Assembly (NCBI RefSeq): GCF_029168945.1 | Contig: NC_083607.1 | Span: 34,333,257 to 34,397,256 of the forward strand | Direction: 5' to 3' | Length of the DNA: 64,000 bases | DNA from: Cannabis sativa | Lineage: Eukaryota; Streptophyta; Magnoliopsida; Rosales; Cannabaceae | Shown: positions 47,935 to 59,931 of the stretch, piece after piece | Position numbering within the stretch: position 1 is the first letter of the stretch | Layout: every line of letters starts with the position of its first letter | The notes under the pieces: model-generated | Told to the model about the DNA's origin: nothing | Databases searched by the model: none | What the model saw: only the letters and a program-made list of their open reading frames with translations | Made by a program: the position numbers and the translations under genes

Positions 47935-49220
47935 ATGGACGCCAGGCGGACTACCAGCAGTCAGGGCAACTCCGTGGGGTCGAATCAAGGACAGGGAGCT
48001 CAGTTCCCCACCGCTGTGGGCCGAGGTAGAGGTCCCCGAGGCGGGGCTCGTGGCCGGGTGATGAGAACCCGCCACAGCTGCCCAGCTCCCCAGCCGATCG
48101 TGAGCCCCGACTGGGAGTTACGGTTTGCGGAGATGCAAGCCCGGATCGAAGAACAAGACCTCGAGATTCGTAGGGTTGAGACGGCGGGGTGCTCCCGCAG
48201 CCCAAAGTGCCCATAGTTCCGGTGGCACCGCCCTCGCCGCCTGTGCCGAGATAGTGGTGGCGGCCCATAGATTGGAACCATTGTATGAACGGTTCCGGAA
48301 GCAAGCACCTCCGGTATTCCTGGGTGGTCCGGACGTAATGAAAGCCGAGCAGTGGCTGACGGTGATCACCAAGATACTGAATTTCATGGGTGTCACCGGT
48401 AACGATAGAGTGGTGTGCGCCACATTTCAGTTTCAGGAGGACGCCCTTGTATGGTGGGACATGGTGTCTCAGATCCATGACGTCACCACCATGACCTGGG
48501 AAAGGTTCTAGGAACTCTTCAACGCAAAGTATTACAATGAGGCGGTCAGAAGCGCCAAGAGGAAAGAGTTCGTTCACCTGACCCAGCGGGAGAACATGAG
48601 CGTCACTGAGTATACTACTCAGTTTGATCGGTTGGCGAGGTTAGCCTCGGGAATTGTGCCGACCGACTTCAGCAAGAAGGAGAAGTATCTGGACGGGTTG
48701 AATCCCAAGATCAGGCATGATCTGATGATTACCACCGACGACAGCACCACCTATGCTCAGATTGTGGAGAAGGCATTGCGAGCTGAGGGCGCAGTGGGGT
48801 GCATGTCAGAATTAGCCAGTACTCCGGTTAGTGGCGGAGCTCCTACCCCTCCTGCATCAGGCTATAGCAGGGGGAGTAGTGGTTCGGCCATTGATCAGAG
48901 GAAGAGGGCACCCACTGCTTCCGGTGGCTCGAGTCAGAACAAGAGGTTCCGGGGAACCGAACGCAGGAGTCGTCCTGGTGGTACTGAGACCCGATTCTCC
49001 TATCCCGAGTGCCCTATCTGCAAGAGGTACCATCGGGGTGAGTGCAAAGGTCAGGGATGCTTCCATTGTGGCATGCCCGGACACTTCAAGAGGGAATGTC
49101 CCCAGCTCCGGCCAGAGGCACCGAGAGCTCTAGCGATACCCACTCCAGCCAGGGTGTTCGCTATCACGCAGGCTGATGCAGATGCCACCCATCGCCTGTC
49201 ACAGTCGGCTTTTTATTAAC
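47935..49220 (+). pseudogene. G2 gag, frameshifted and with one stop
   Basis: The frame starts at 47935 (MDARRTTSSQ) with a glycine/arginine-rich N-terminus and a short coiled segment (RFAEMQARIEEQDLEIRR). A frameshift at about 48170-48185 moves it to the frame that holds the capsid (APPVFLGGPD, KAEQWL, MGVTGNDRVVCA, WWDMV). TAG at 48509-48511 interrupts it at the position of Gln in G1 (CAG there). The zinc knuckle (CFHCGMPGHFKREC) follows at about 49060. A further shift near 49185 alters the C-terminus. G1 supplies the reference for each lesion. Confidence 0.9.
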
Positions 49221-52200
49221 AACTCGCTTTATTCAAAGGTCGTTTGATTCTGAGGCTACACATTCTTATGTGGCGGCCAGAGTCTTTAGTAAATTGGGTA
49301 GACCCTATGATAGATATGAATCGTGGTTTGGAACCCCGTTACTCCGGCGAGAATTGGTTATCTCCAATAGGTGGATTAGGTCTATGCCGATCAGGATAGA
49401 TGGTAGAGAGTTAAGCGCTGATCTGATAGAGATGAGCTTAGTCGAATTTGATATTATTTTAGGAATGGATTTCCTATCGAAATATTCGGCGAGCATTGAC
49501 TGTAAAAGGAAGATGGTGGTCTTCCAACCGGAAAGTGAAGAACCGTTTGTGTTTGTGGGTTCAGTTCAGGGATCTCGGATCCCTGTGATCTCGGCTATGT
49601 CAGCGAGAGAATTGTTGCACGGCGGTTGCTTAGGGTTTCTGGCCGTGGTGGTGGACACCACTCGGCCAGACACCATTCGGCCAGGGGACATCAGAGTGGT
49701 TCAGGAATTTTTGGACGTTTTTCCCGAAGAACTTCCAGGGTTACCACCTCAGCGGGAGATTGATTTCGTGATTGACTTGGCACCAGGGGTGGAACCGGTT
49801 TCCAAAGCCCCGTATAGAATGGCTCCAGCTGAACTTAAGGAATTAAAGATTCAGCTCCAAGGGTTGCTTGACATAGGGTTCATTCGGCCCAGTGTATCAC
49901 CTTGGGGAGCCCCGGTTTTGTTCGTCAAGAAGAAGGATGGATCTATGAGGATGTGCATCGACTACAGAGAGTTGAACAAGCTGACGGTGAAGAATAAATA
50001 TTCATTACCTAGGATCGATGACTTGTTCGATCAGCTTCAGGGGAAGACGGTCTTTTCTAAGATTGATCTCCGTTCGGGTTATCATCAGTTGAGAATCCGA
50101 GAGGAGGACATTCCAAAGACGGCTTTCCGCACTAGGTATGGACATTACGAGTTTCTGGTTATGTCATTCGGACTAACCAATGCTCCTGCAGCATTCATGG
50201 ACCTGATGAATAGAGTATTCAAGGATTTCCTCGATATCTGTGTGATTGTGTTTATCGACGACATCCTCGTGTACTCTCAATCAGAAGAGCAGCATGAGTT
50301 ACATCTTCAGATGGTACTGCAACGACTTCGAGAACATAAGCTTTACGCCAAGTTCAAGAAATGTGAGTTCTGGTTGTCGCAGGTGTCCTTCCTAGGGCAC
50401 ATTGTGAGTAAAGATGGGATCAAGGTGGATCCCGGGAAGATTGAATCCGTCAGGGATTGGCCGAGACCGAAGACAGTGACAGAGATCAGAAGCTTCTTGG
50501 GATTAGCTGGGTACTACCGTAGGTTCGTGGAGGGGTTCTCCAAAATCTCAATGCCCCTAACCGAGCTTACAAAGAAGAATCAGCGGTTTATCTGGTCAGA
50601 TAAATGCGAAGCTAGTTTTCAGGAGCTTAAACAGAGGTTGATTACTGCTCCGGTACTAGCTTTGCCTTCGGACAAGGAGAAGTTCGTAGTCTACTGTGAC
50701 GCATCCAAACAGGGTTTGGGGTGTGTATTGATGCAAGCCGACCGGGTTATCGCTTATGCCTCCCGTCAGTTAAAGGATTATGAACAGCGATACCCGACTC
50801 ACGATTTAGAATTGGCCGCAGTGGTTTTTGCACTGAAGATTTGGCGGCATTACCTTTACGGGGAGAAGTGCGAGATCTATACCGACCATAAAAGTCTCAA
50901 GTATTTCTTTACTCAGAAAGATTTGAACATGAGACAAAGGCGTTGGTTGGAACTAGTGAAGGACTACGATTGTGAGATCCTCTATCATCCCGGAAAAGCC
51001 AATGTAGTGGCCGATGCCCTGAGCAGAAAGGGTCCCGGGCAAGTAGCTAGTATGGTTCAGATCTCACCTCAGCTAGCAGAGGATATGGTTAGATCCAGCA
51101 TTGAGTTTGTGGTAGGTCAGCTTCACAACTTGACGCTGCAATCTGATCTATTGGAAAGAATAAAAGTCGCTTAGATGACAGATCCGGAGTTAGTGAAGAT
51201 CCGAGATGAGGTATTGGCTGGTCAAGCCAAGGACTTTTCAGTGTCAGACAGTGGGATGCTTTTGTATAAAGCCAGGGTTTGCGTTCCGAGCAGTGTGGAA
51301 CTTAGAAATGAGATCTTTGAGGAGGCTCATTCTACCCCGTATTCCCTACATCCCGGCACCACCAAGATGTACCAAGATTTGAAACCGTACTTCTGGTGGA
51401 ACGGTATGAAGAAGAATTTGGTAGAATTCGTATCGAGATGCCTCACTTGTCAGCAGATCAAGGCTGAACATCAGAGAGCAGCAGGGTTGTTGCAGCCTCT
51501 AACCCTACCAGAATGGAAATGGGAGGATATTACGATGGATTTTGTGGTCGGGTTACCTAGGACCACGGGTATGTATGATTCCATCTGGGTAGTGGTGGAC
51601 CGATTTACGAAATCTGCTCATTTTCTGCCGGTTAGAACAACGTTCACAGTGGATCAGTTGGCAGAACTGTACGTCAGAGAGATAGTGAGACTTCACGGGG
51701 TACCGAAGTCTATAGTTTCGGACAGGGATCCGAAGTTCACCTCCAAATTTTGGCAAAGTTTGCAACGGGCAATGGGTACAAAGCTAAAATTCAAGACAAG
51801 ATTCCATCCTCAGACAGATGGTCAGTCCGAAAGGACAATTCAGATATTGGAGGATATGTTGAGAGCCTGTGTTATGGACTTTGAGGGCTCATGGAGTAAG
51901 TATCTACCGTTGATAGAATTCTCTTACAACAACAGTTATCAGAGTACGATAGGGATGGCTCCCTATGAACTGTTGTACGGTAGGAAATGTAGATCCCCTA
52001 TCCACTGGGATGAGACAGGGGAAAGGAAATACCTAGGTCCAGAGTCAGTGCAGCGGACCAATGAGGCAATAGAAAAGATAAAAGCTAGAATGCTTGCCTC
52101 ACAGAGCAGACAGAAGAGTTACGCAGACCCGAAACGCAGAGATGTTGAGTTTCAAGTAGGGGAACATGTGTTTTTACGAGTATCTCCGATGAAGGGGATT

Positions 52201-52600
52201 AAACGTTTCGGGAAAAGAGGCAAGTTATGCCCTAGATTTACTGGACCTTTCGAGATTCTCGAGAAGATAGGTCAAGTAGCATATCGGTTAGCATTGCCTC
52301 CAGCCTTATCAGTAGTTCACAACGTATTCCATGTCTCAATGTTGAGAAAATACGTTTCAGACCCCTCTCATATACTCAGTTATGAGAGTCTTCAGCTTCA
52401 GCCAGACATGTCATATGAGGAACAACCAAAGGCAACATCCTGGATAGAAAGGATAAAGTCCTTCGGAATAAGACCATAGCATTGGTCAAGGTTCTCTGGA
52501 GAAACAGTAAGGTGGAAGAAGCCACCTGGGAGCTAGAGTCAGATATGCGGGCTCAATATCCAGAGTTATTCAGGTTAGATTTCGGGGACGAAATCCTTTT
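49221..52600 (+). pseudogene. G2 pol, nearly complete but interrupted
   Basis: Protease: the active-site triplet reads DSE instead of DSG (49246-49254). The frame 49270-51174 holds the rest of protease, RT with FIDDILVYS, RNase H ([18 protein letters not shown]) and ends in TAG at 51172-51174 where G1 has CAG. The frame 51175-52479 holds the integrase zinc region, the core (TMDF, SDRDPKF, DGQSERT) and the start of the C-terminal tail. A small indel at about 52430 shifts it, and the chromo-like tail continues out of frame to about 52600. It encodes the usual polyprotein of this clade but cannot be translated as one. Confidence 0.92.
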
Positions 52601-52614
52601 AAGGGGGGGAATAG
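52601..52614 (+). other. G2 polypurine tract
   Basis: aaggggggaatag immediately before the 3' LTR primes plus-strand synthesis in this group. Confidence 0.85.
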
Positions 52615-52615
52615 T

Positions 52616-54849
52616 TGTAAAGCCCGCTTAGTTAATTTGGAAATTAGCAGTTGTTTATGTTTAATTATGAAATTATTTATAGCTATTTAAATAATTTATT
52701 ACTGTTATTTATGGAATTCAGAAATGCATGATTATGTTATCAGTAGTTTTTCATATTTTGCATTTCCGGTGCCCGGTATTTTGGAACTCGGCGTTTGGCT
52801 CAGTAGAAATCACAACTTAGTATGTTAGTAGTTTGGGGACGGGTTTTAGACATTGGGAATGTCGGGAATGGCCGGGAATTTAGAATGTCCCAAAAATACC
52901 CCTTTAGTATGATTTATGTGGTTTTATGGTGGAGGGGCAAAATGGTCTTTTTGCCCCATTAGTATTTTGTCTTATGTGATTTATGAATGGAAAAAATAAA
53001 TGTTTATTTTATTATTACTTGGCTGAATTATGTGATAAATGCTTTATAACTCCTTTTCCCTTAAATTCCACACTTAGTCAAAAATTAGAAAGAAATTTCA
53101 AAACTCACACACAAAGCTCACCCTCTCTTCTCTCTATTTCGGCTGAGGCTTTTGGGTGCATGAAGCTGATTTTCCTCTTTGATTTCCAAGCAACTCTCAT
53201 CCATTCAAAGCATTCTTAAAGCTAGGTTAGCTTCTCTTGATTTTCCTTCTTTGAAATTATGAAAAAAATGGTGAAAAGTGAGTAAAATGCATGCTTTTGT
53301 GGCTGTTATTATTATTCTTTGTGTTTGGTTGTTAATTTCTGAGGTTCAAAGCATGTTTAATTGATGTTATTTGAGTTGTTTGAAGCATGTTAGTTAGGTT
53401 GTTCAAAGCTTGAGATTTTCTATGCAAAATGTGTGATTTTGATGAAATATTGTGTAATCTGTTACTATGTTGTTGCTGTTGTTCTTGTTTGTTTTCAGAA
53501 GCTTATTCATGCTTAGTTAAGTAGAATTTACCAGGTTTTAATGCATGTTTGTGGGGTTTGCTCAAGTTTGAGTTTAGAACTCAAAGCTTGAGCTTTAATG
53601 GTGGATTTTGATTCTCTGCTTGAAGCTTTGTTTTATCACTTGGAAAATGTTTATTAGGGTCTAATTAGCAGGTCTGGAAAGTTTGGTTGAGTTTGGAAAC
53701 GTTTTGGTTGGTGAAATGATTTTTGTGGTTTTTCTGGGTAAAACCGGCTAACCGGTTTTACACTGCATGTAAAACCGGTTACCCGGATTTTGCAGTAGGG
53801 TGAGAAACCGGTTTTTCTCAACTTGCCGTTTCGTGCTAGTTTCGGGTTTTCAGACAGTTTGTTCTCTGCTAGTTTGGGGGTATTTTAGTATTAAGTTGCA
53901 GTAGGTTAAGTTTGGTTTTAAAACCTTTGTCCCCGTTGTGATTTAGCGTGTCACTTATCGGTGTTGTGATTTTTACGGTTTAGGAGCCTGTAATCCACCG
54001 CTCAGCTAAGTTCCACTCAGGTTGACCGGCACACCTGAATTCGGAATCCAGGTAAGATTAGTATAACAGTATGCATATGTAGATTACATGTTTAGCGTGC
54101 ATGTAGGAAGCCTGCTAGATTACATTAGTTATGTATATAGGCTTCGAACCATCCAACCCTGTCACGTCGGTACAGGCTGGAGTATGACCGACGGCGGAGT
54201 ATGACCGGCTCGACCGATCAGTGACATTTGGTTGGTGGTTCGGTGCTATTGACCTATCCCGTCGGTACAGGTGGAGTATGACCGACGGCGGAGTATGACC
54301 GGTTCGACCGATCAGGAGGATACTTGTCAATAGTACCGTCCCTATGAACGTTCAAAACTCAGTACCATGTTGGACATGGAAGTAGTGGCTCAGTACCATG
54401 TTGGACATGGCAGTAGCGGGACTCAGTATCGTGTTGGACACGGCTATAGTTGATATTATTATGCTTTTCTTACTGAGTCTGTCGACTCACAGTTTATGTT
54501 CATGTGTAGGTAAAGGCAAGGCTGTAGCTGATGGACCGTGAGCGAGCTTATGAGATTGTACATGTCGGGGCGGTTAGGCCTGGAGAGTACGATCCTCGGG
54601 ACAGCAGGGCTGGATTTTGTAACTGGTTGTTAGACGACCTTTAATTTTATGTAATAGTTAAACAGTTAAAACTTTTGTAAATGATTTTATAAATCGGGAT
54701 CCCGAGTCTTTTGTAATATGGTTTATAAGTTTAATTAAAAAGCAAAATTTTAATTAATCACGTTTTTCCATAAACCTCGTTGATTTGCAACGAGCTGCAC
54801 AGTACGTTTAAAAATCACGTAATACGCCTAAGATAGTTAGGGTGTTACA
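52616..54849 (+). repeat. G2 3' LTR
   Basis: It pairs with 45410-47652. Visible differences include a small indel near 53313 and the minisatellite section 54170-54440. Confidence 0.93.
53750..53780. repeat. Perfect 13-bp-arm hairpin in G2 3' LTR
   Basis: It has the same arms and loop as 46540-46570. Confidence 0.93.
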
Positions 54850-54854
54850 TTGAC
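54850..54854. repeat. Target-site duplication TTGAC, right of G2
   Basis: It matches 45405-45409. Confidence 0.93.
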
Positions 54855-55492
54855 ACTTGTGATAGGAACTTAAGAACACTACTGAAAAGCAAATCTAACC
54901 GTTCATGTGGATAGATATAACTTATCAGAATTATGAGAATAAGATAAAAGAGCTCTAGTTCAGTCTATTCGAATGACTTGAGCCAAGAATTCTTAATCCT
55001 CATAACATTTTATGGTATCTCAATTTTTGATTACTTAATCTCTAGCAAGTATTTTTCACTTCAAATACTAGTCTGCTATGTTGATGATTTAGTCTTTAAA
55101 GAAACTTAAAGTTTCAGACTAATACAATAAGTCACAACTAGATAACTCTCCAAACAATAAGAGGTTAAAAGTATTATTTAACCAGACATCTGCTATTGAG
55201 TGGGAGCTATCTGAGATGTAATCAAATAAGGAACATTAGAAGATATTCAAGAAAGATTTATGAAAGTGATCTATATGTCAGATATTAAGGAACTGTATAT
55301 CAGTTATCCTTGTATCTACCCCAACTCATTCGAATTATGAGATGGTTGTTACTCTGGGGGTGTAGGAGTTATTTTATAATAATTCAAGCTCTACCAGAGA
55401 AGATTTATAACTTTGTAAATTCGAAATTACCAGAAAGTTATTTTACTGAAGAAAAGTCTACGCTGTATTATCTCAATTCTATATTTTAAAGT
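54855..55492 (+). pseudogene. C1-related pol remnant
   Basis: It has no open frame. Phrases such as gacatctgctattgagtggg and an EHW-like stretch near 55230 parallel the decayed RNase H area at about 11450-11600, but divergence is high. It is cut abruptly at 55492, the tandem-duplication junction. Confidence 0.55.
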
Positions 55493-55636
55493 TATTTTGT
55501 ATAAATATTTTATAAGTTTAATAAAAAAGCAGAAATTTTAATTAATCACGTTTTCCATAAACCTCGTTGATTAGCAACGAGCTGAACAGTATGTTTAAAA
55601 ATCACGTAATACGCCTATGCTAGTTAGGATGTTACA
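55493..55636 (+). mobile_element. Gypsy LTR tail (copy of 7724-7867)
   Basis: Only the last 144 bp of the LTR are present, starting tattttgtataaat. The rest is absent because the duplication breakpoint lies here. Confidence 0.92.
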
Positions 55637-55907
55637 ATTTGGTATCAGAGCCGCCAGGTTGTCTTCCGAAGATTGTCACGACATGTACAATCATCATCAA
55701 CAGTTAGCTCGTTCTACGGTTCAGTAAGCTTTTATTGCTTTAGTAGTTTATTTATTTATTATGAAATAAGAAAAGCCTGATAGGAAGCATGTTAGTAGCC
55801 TGATAGTAGAATAGGCGCATGTTTCGCTTTTAATTTCCAAATTAAGCGGCATTAGTAAGCTCTCCTTGAACATGACCTGATATGCCAACTCTTGTTTTCG
55901 CAGGCAG
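55637..55907 (+). mobile_element. Gypsy primer site and leader (copy of 7868-8138)
   Basis: The primer site TGGTATCAGAGCC is at 55640-55652. The leader ends at the same leader-to-LTR junction as in unit 1. Confidence 0.92.
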
Positions 55908-58138
55908 TTCTGGTGCCCGGTAACATGGAACTCGGTGTTTGGCTCAGTAAAATCACAACTTAGTATGTTAGTATTGTGGGACGGTTTATTAAACATTGGG
56001 AATTTCGGGAATGGCCGGGAATTTAGAAATTTCCAAAATACCCCTTTAGTGCTCTTTATGTTATTTTAGTGTGGAGGGGCAAAATGGTCTTTTTGCCCTG
56101 ATGATATTTTGTCCTTTAGTGGACTTTGTAATTGGAATTATGTGTTTTGTATTGTTATTTGTTGGCTGAAGTAAAAAAGGGTTATGTGGCATTTAATTTC
56201 ATTTTTTTTTTCAAACTTAGAAAACATTTAGAAAATTGAAAAGAAAAGCAAAATCCAATTTTCTCTCTCTCTCTCTCTCTCTCTCTATTAGGCCCTGTTG
56301 GAGCAGCAAGAAGCTGGCCATTTTCTTGGTGATTCAAGCTCTTTTTAGCAAATTTTTAGTGATCTCAAGTTGTTGGCATGTTTCCTTTAGCTTTCCTTTA
56401 AGTTTTATGTAAATTTGAGAAAGTTTGATAGGTTGCATGCTTAGTTTTGAGTGGATTCTTCTTCGTATGTTGTTGTTGATTTCTGTGGTTGAGCATGATT
56501 TTAGAATGTTGATTCAAGCATGATTGAGTTGATGATTAGTTGGTTTTATCAATATATGGAATTTTAACTCAAAACTATTGTTTTTAAAGAAATATGTTGA
56601 ATCTGTTGCTCTGCTTGCTGTAGTTGTTTACTGCTAATTTCAGAGGTTAAATTATGCATGATTAAGTAGATTTGGGCTGAATTGAATGCATGTTAGTGGT
56701 GTTTGATCAAGTTTGAGTTTAGAACTCAAAGCTTGATGCTTTAATGGTGGTTTTGGTTTGGTTGCATGAAGCTTGGTTTTTATGCTTTAGAATTGTTCCT
56801 TAGGGTCTAAATAGCAGGTCTGGAAGTTTTGGTATTGTTTGGTTTGGATTTGAGCTATGTGTGAATTTTTCAAAAATTCCTGCGAGGAACCGGAATTCCG
56901 GTTGTGCATCCGGAATTCCGGATGAGGGTTCAGGAATTCCCAGAACCGGAATTCCGGTTGTAGAACCGGTCTACCGGTTGGGGAATTTTTAGGAACCCTA
57001 GATTTCCTCGTTTTTATGTTATTTGGGGTATTGCCATGCTTTTTATCGATAGGGAAACTTTTAGTTCCTAGTTTAAGTCCCCGGGAAGTGATTTAGCGTA
57101 TCACTTATAGTGTTGTGATTGTTATGGTTTAGGAGCCTGTAATCCGCCGCGCAGTTCGTTCCAGTCAGGTTGACCGGCACACCTGAATTCGGAATTGAGG
57201 TAAGATTAGTATAACAGTATGCATATATAGATTACATGTTTAGCGTGCATGTAGGAAGCCTGTTAGATTACATTAGATATGTATGTTGGCTTCGAACCAT
57301 CTGACTGTGTCACATCGGTACAGGCTAGAGTATGACTAGCAGCTGGAGTATGACCAGTTTGACCGAGTATAGGCTGACACTGTATCACATCGGCACAGGC
57401 TAGAGTATGACTAGCAGCTGGAGTATGACTAGTGTGTCGAGTATAGGCTTATACTTAGGTTGGTGGTTCCGTACTATTTGACGTATGACATCGGTACAGG
57501 CTAGAGTATGACTAGCAGCTGGAGTATGACCCGGTTCGGACCGAGTATAGGCCGATATCGTAACACATCGGTACAGGCTAGAGTATGACTAGCAGCTGGA
57601 GTATGACCAGTTCGACCGAGTATAGGCTGTTACTTGTCAAGAGTACCGTCCCTATGAACGTTCAGGACTCAGTATCGTGTTGGACACGGCAGCTAGGGTT
57701 ATGGTCAGGGGTATGGTCGTCTGATCATGACTTGGGATTTATGTATGATTATTATTATGCTTTTCTTACTGAGTCTGTCGACTCACAGTGCTATGTTCAT
57801 GTGTAGGTAAGGGCAAGATCAAAGCTATGGAACCGTGAGGACGAGCCTATGAAGATTGTACATGTCGGGGCGGTTAGGCCTGGAGCGTACGATCATCGGG
57901 ACAGCGAGGCTATTTTTGTAATTAGTCGCTAGGCGACAAGTACTTTGTATAGACAGTAAACTTTTGTAAATAGTTTTGTAATCGGGATCCCGAGTATTTT
58001 GTATAAATATTTTATAAGTTTAATTAAAAAGCAAAAATTTTAATTAATATCGTTTTCCATAAACCTCGTTGATTAGCAACGAGGTGCACAGTACGTTTAA
58101 AAATCACGTAATACGCCTATGCTAGTTAGGGTGTTACA
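55908..58138 (+). mobile_element. Truncated gypsy LTR, subfamily II (copy of 8139-10318)
   Basis: It has the same 5' truncation. It differs by a longer CT run at about 56262-56286 and by 36 bp at 56922-56957 that unit 1 lacks. Confidence 0.92.
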
Positions 58139-59931
58139 GTTTTTGTTGTATTCTTAAAACGATCACTCTAGATTTTACCTTAAGCAAAAGAAATTTGAAA
58201 TGTTTGAAAAATTTCATGAATTTCTAGCAAGTTGAAAAACCATTAAGGTAAGTGGTTAAAGATCTTGCGAACTGATAGGGGTGGAGAAATATTTAGTAGA
58301 TATGCAGTTCAAAGATCATTAAATTGATTTTTGAATTATATCCAAACTTACCTCCCTAGAAATTCGATTTGCATATTGATGATTAGTTACTAGTTGTTGC
58401 CTAAATCCTTCTATAGTAATACAATTTTAGAATGATGCAATGGTTGTATACTTAATGTAAATCATTACTAGATTCATGGATGACCTAATCGAAATCTTAA
58501 GAAAAGCTAGAACTGTTAACCATGGTTTGCATGTTTGTTAGCTATTCTAAGTGATTAGGGATGGATAATCCCATAGTCATTAGATAAGAAAGTGTTTGTT
58601 TAAACAAATACTAATTTTCTAAGAAAATGACTAAGTCTGAAAATAAAGTAGCAAATAAAGGAGATATTTTTTCTTGATTCTAAAAGTGTTCTACCATATT
58701 ATTCTACATATGATGATCCCACTGCCTCTGTTGTCTTGACACAACCGAAGAGGTCAATACCATTTATGTTTTCTTAGACATAATTCACGGTACCTTGTCG
58801 TAGTGGGAGGGTTTCTAGGAACTCACCTTCTTATGACTTGGAAGACACTAGTGATTAAAATCCATTGTGAGTTTAAACAAGTGATGGATTGTCAAAAATA
58901 AGAAACTAAGAAGAAAGCCAAGAGAACTATGATTAAAACCATTCATGTGGAATAACCTAAAGTTTTCTATTACAAGGACATGAAAGAAAATTTTTGTTTA
59001 TAAGTCTATTCAATGGACATAACAAAACTTCTCGTTCCTAGTATTATATGTTTGAGTTTATCTAAACCTATGGCTCATGGTATACCTGGTTAATTACTTA
59101 TTCTAGTGCAAGGAGCTTACTTCGGTAAGATGATGAAGCATTTTTTTTAATGGCAATCTATAGAAGCTTCTCAACTTCTAGGCATAGATTTTATTTATCT
59201 AAGGAAAAGTCTCAACTATTCCAGAAAAGATAAAACCATGAAAGAATTTCTTAAATCAACAGTGAGAGGTGTCAGATATGCTTTAGTATGCCTTAGACCA
59301 GACACCTACTGTTGAGTGGGAGTAATGAGTAGGTATCAGATTTATCAAGGAGAGGAACATTGGAAGACAATGAAGTAAATCTTAAGACTAAGAAGAGGAA
59401 CTATATGTTGGTCGATAAGGGTGTGTTTAAAACTCTTACACTACACCACATCAGATTTCGAAACTTGCCTTTGTGCTAGAAAGTCTGCTGATAAGATGGT
59501 AATTACTCTAGAGGTGGAGTAGTGATTTTGGAGAAATGTAAAAAACCTATTTGAAGTCTCTAGGTCTACCAGAGAGAAACTGAATGTTAAAGATGCAGGA
59601 TATGTACTTATTCAGTCTAAGGAAAGTTCTATACATTTGTTGCACCGTTCCAACTTGTCTTAACTACTAGTGTTATTTCCTGATTAACCAAAAAGTAGTT
59701 GCCAAAAGTATAGAATCTTGTATCCCAAGAGAGTAGACATATAGAGAGGAATTTCACAATATCAAGGATTTTGTGATTAAGGAAGAGTAATGGTGGAGAA
59801 AAGGTTGTGTTTAATTCAACATGTCAGATCCTATTACGAGGAGTATACTACTACTACACTTGATTTGTATATCAAGCTGTTGAGATTATTTGAAATGCAT
59901 ATTTTGTTTTATATTAGTGCAAGTGGGAGTT
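58139..59931 (+). pseudogene. Decayed C1 pol remnant (copy of 10319-12111)
   Basis: It differs from unit 1 at only a few positions and carries the same broken RNase H-like phrases. Confidence 0.85.

Larger units (their letters stand above)
45410..54849 (+). mobile_element. Complete Ty3/gypsy element G2 (Tekay/Del type), 9.44 kb
   Basis: It has LTRs of 2243 and 2234 bp, an iMet primer site, gag, pol, a polypurine tract and matching TTGAC duplications. The LTRs differ by few substitutions and mainly in their minisatellite section, which points to recent insertion. All coding parts are present in order, but there are at least two TAG stops and several frameshifts, so it is structurally whole yet not self-sufficient. 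Confidence 0.93.
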
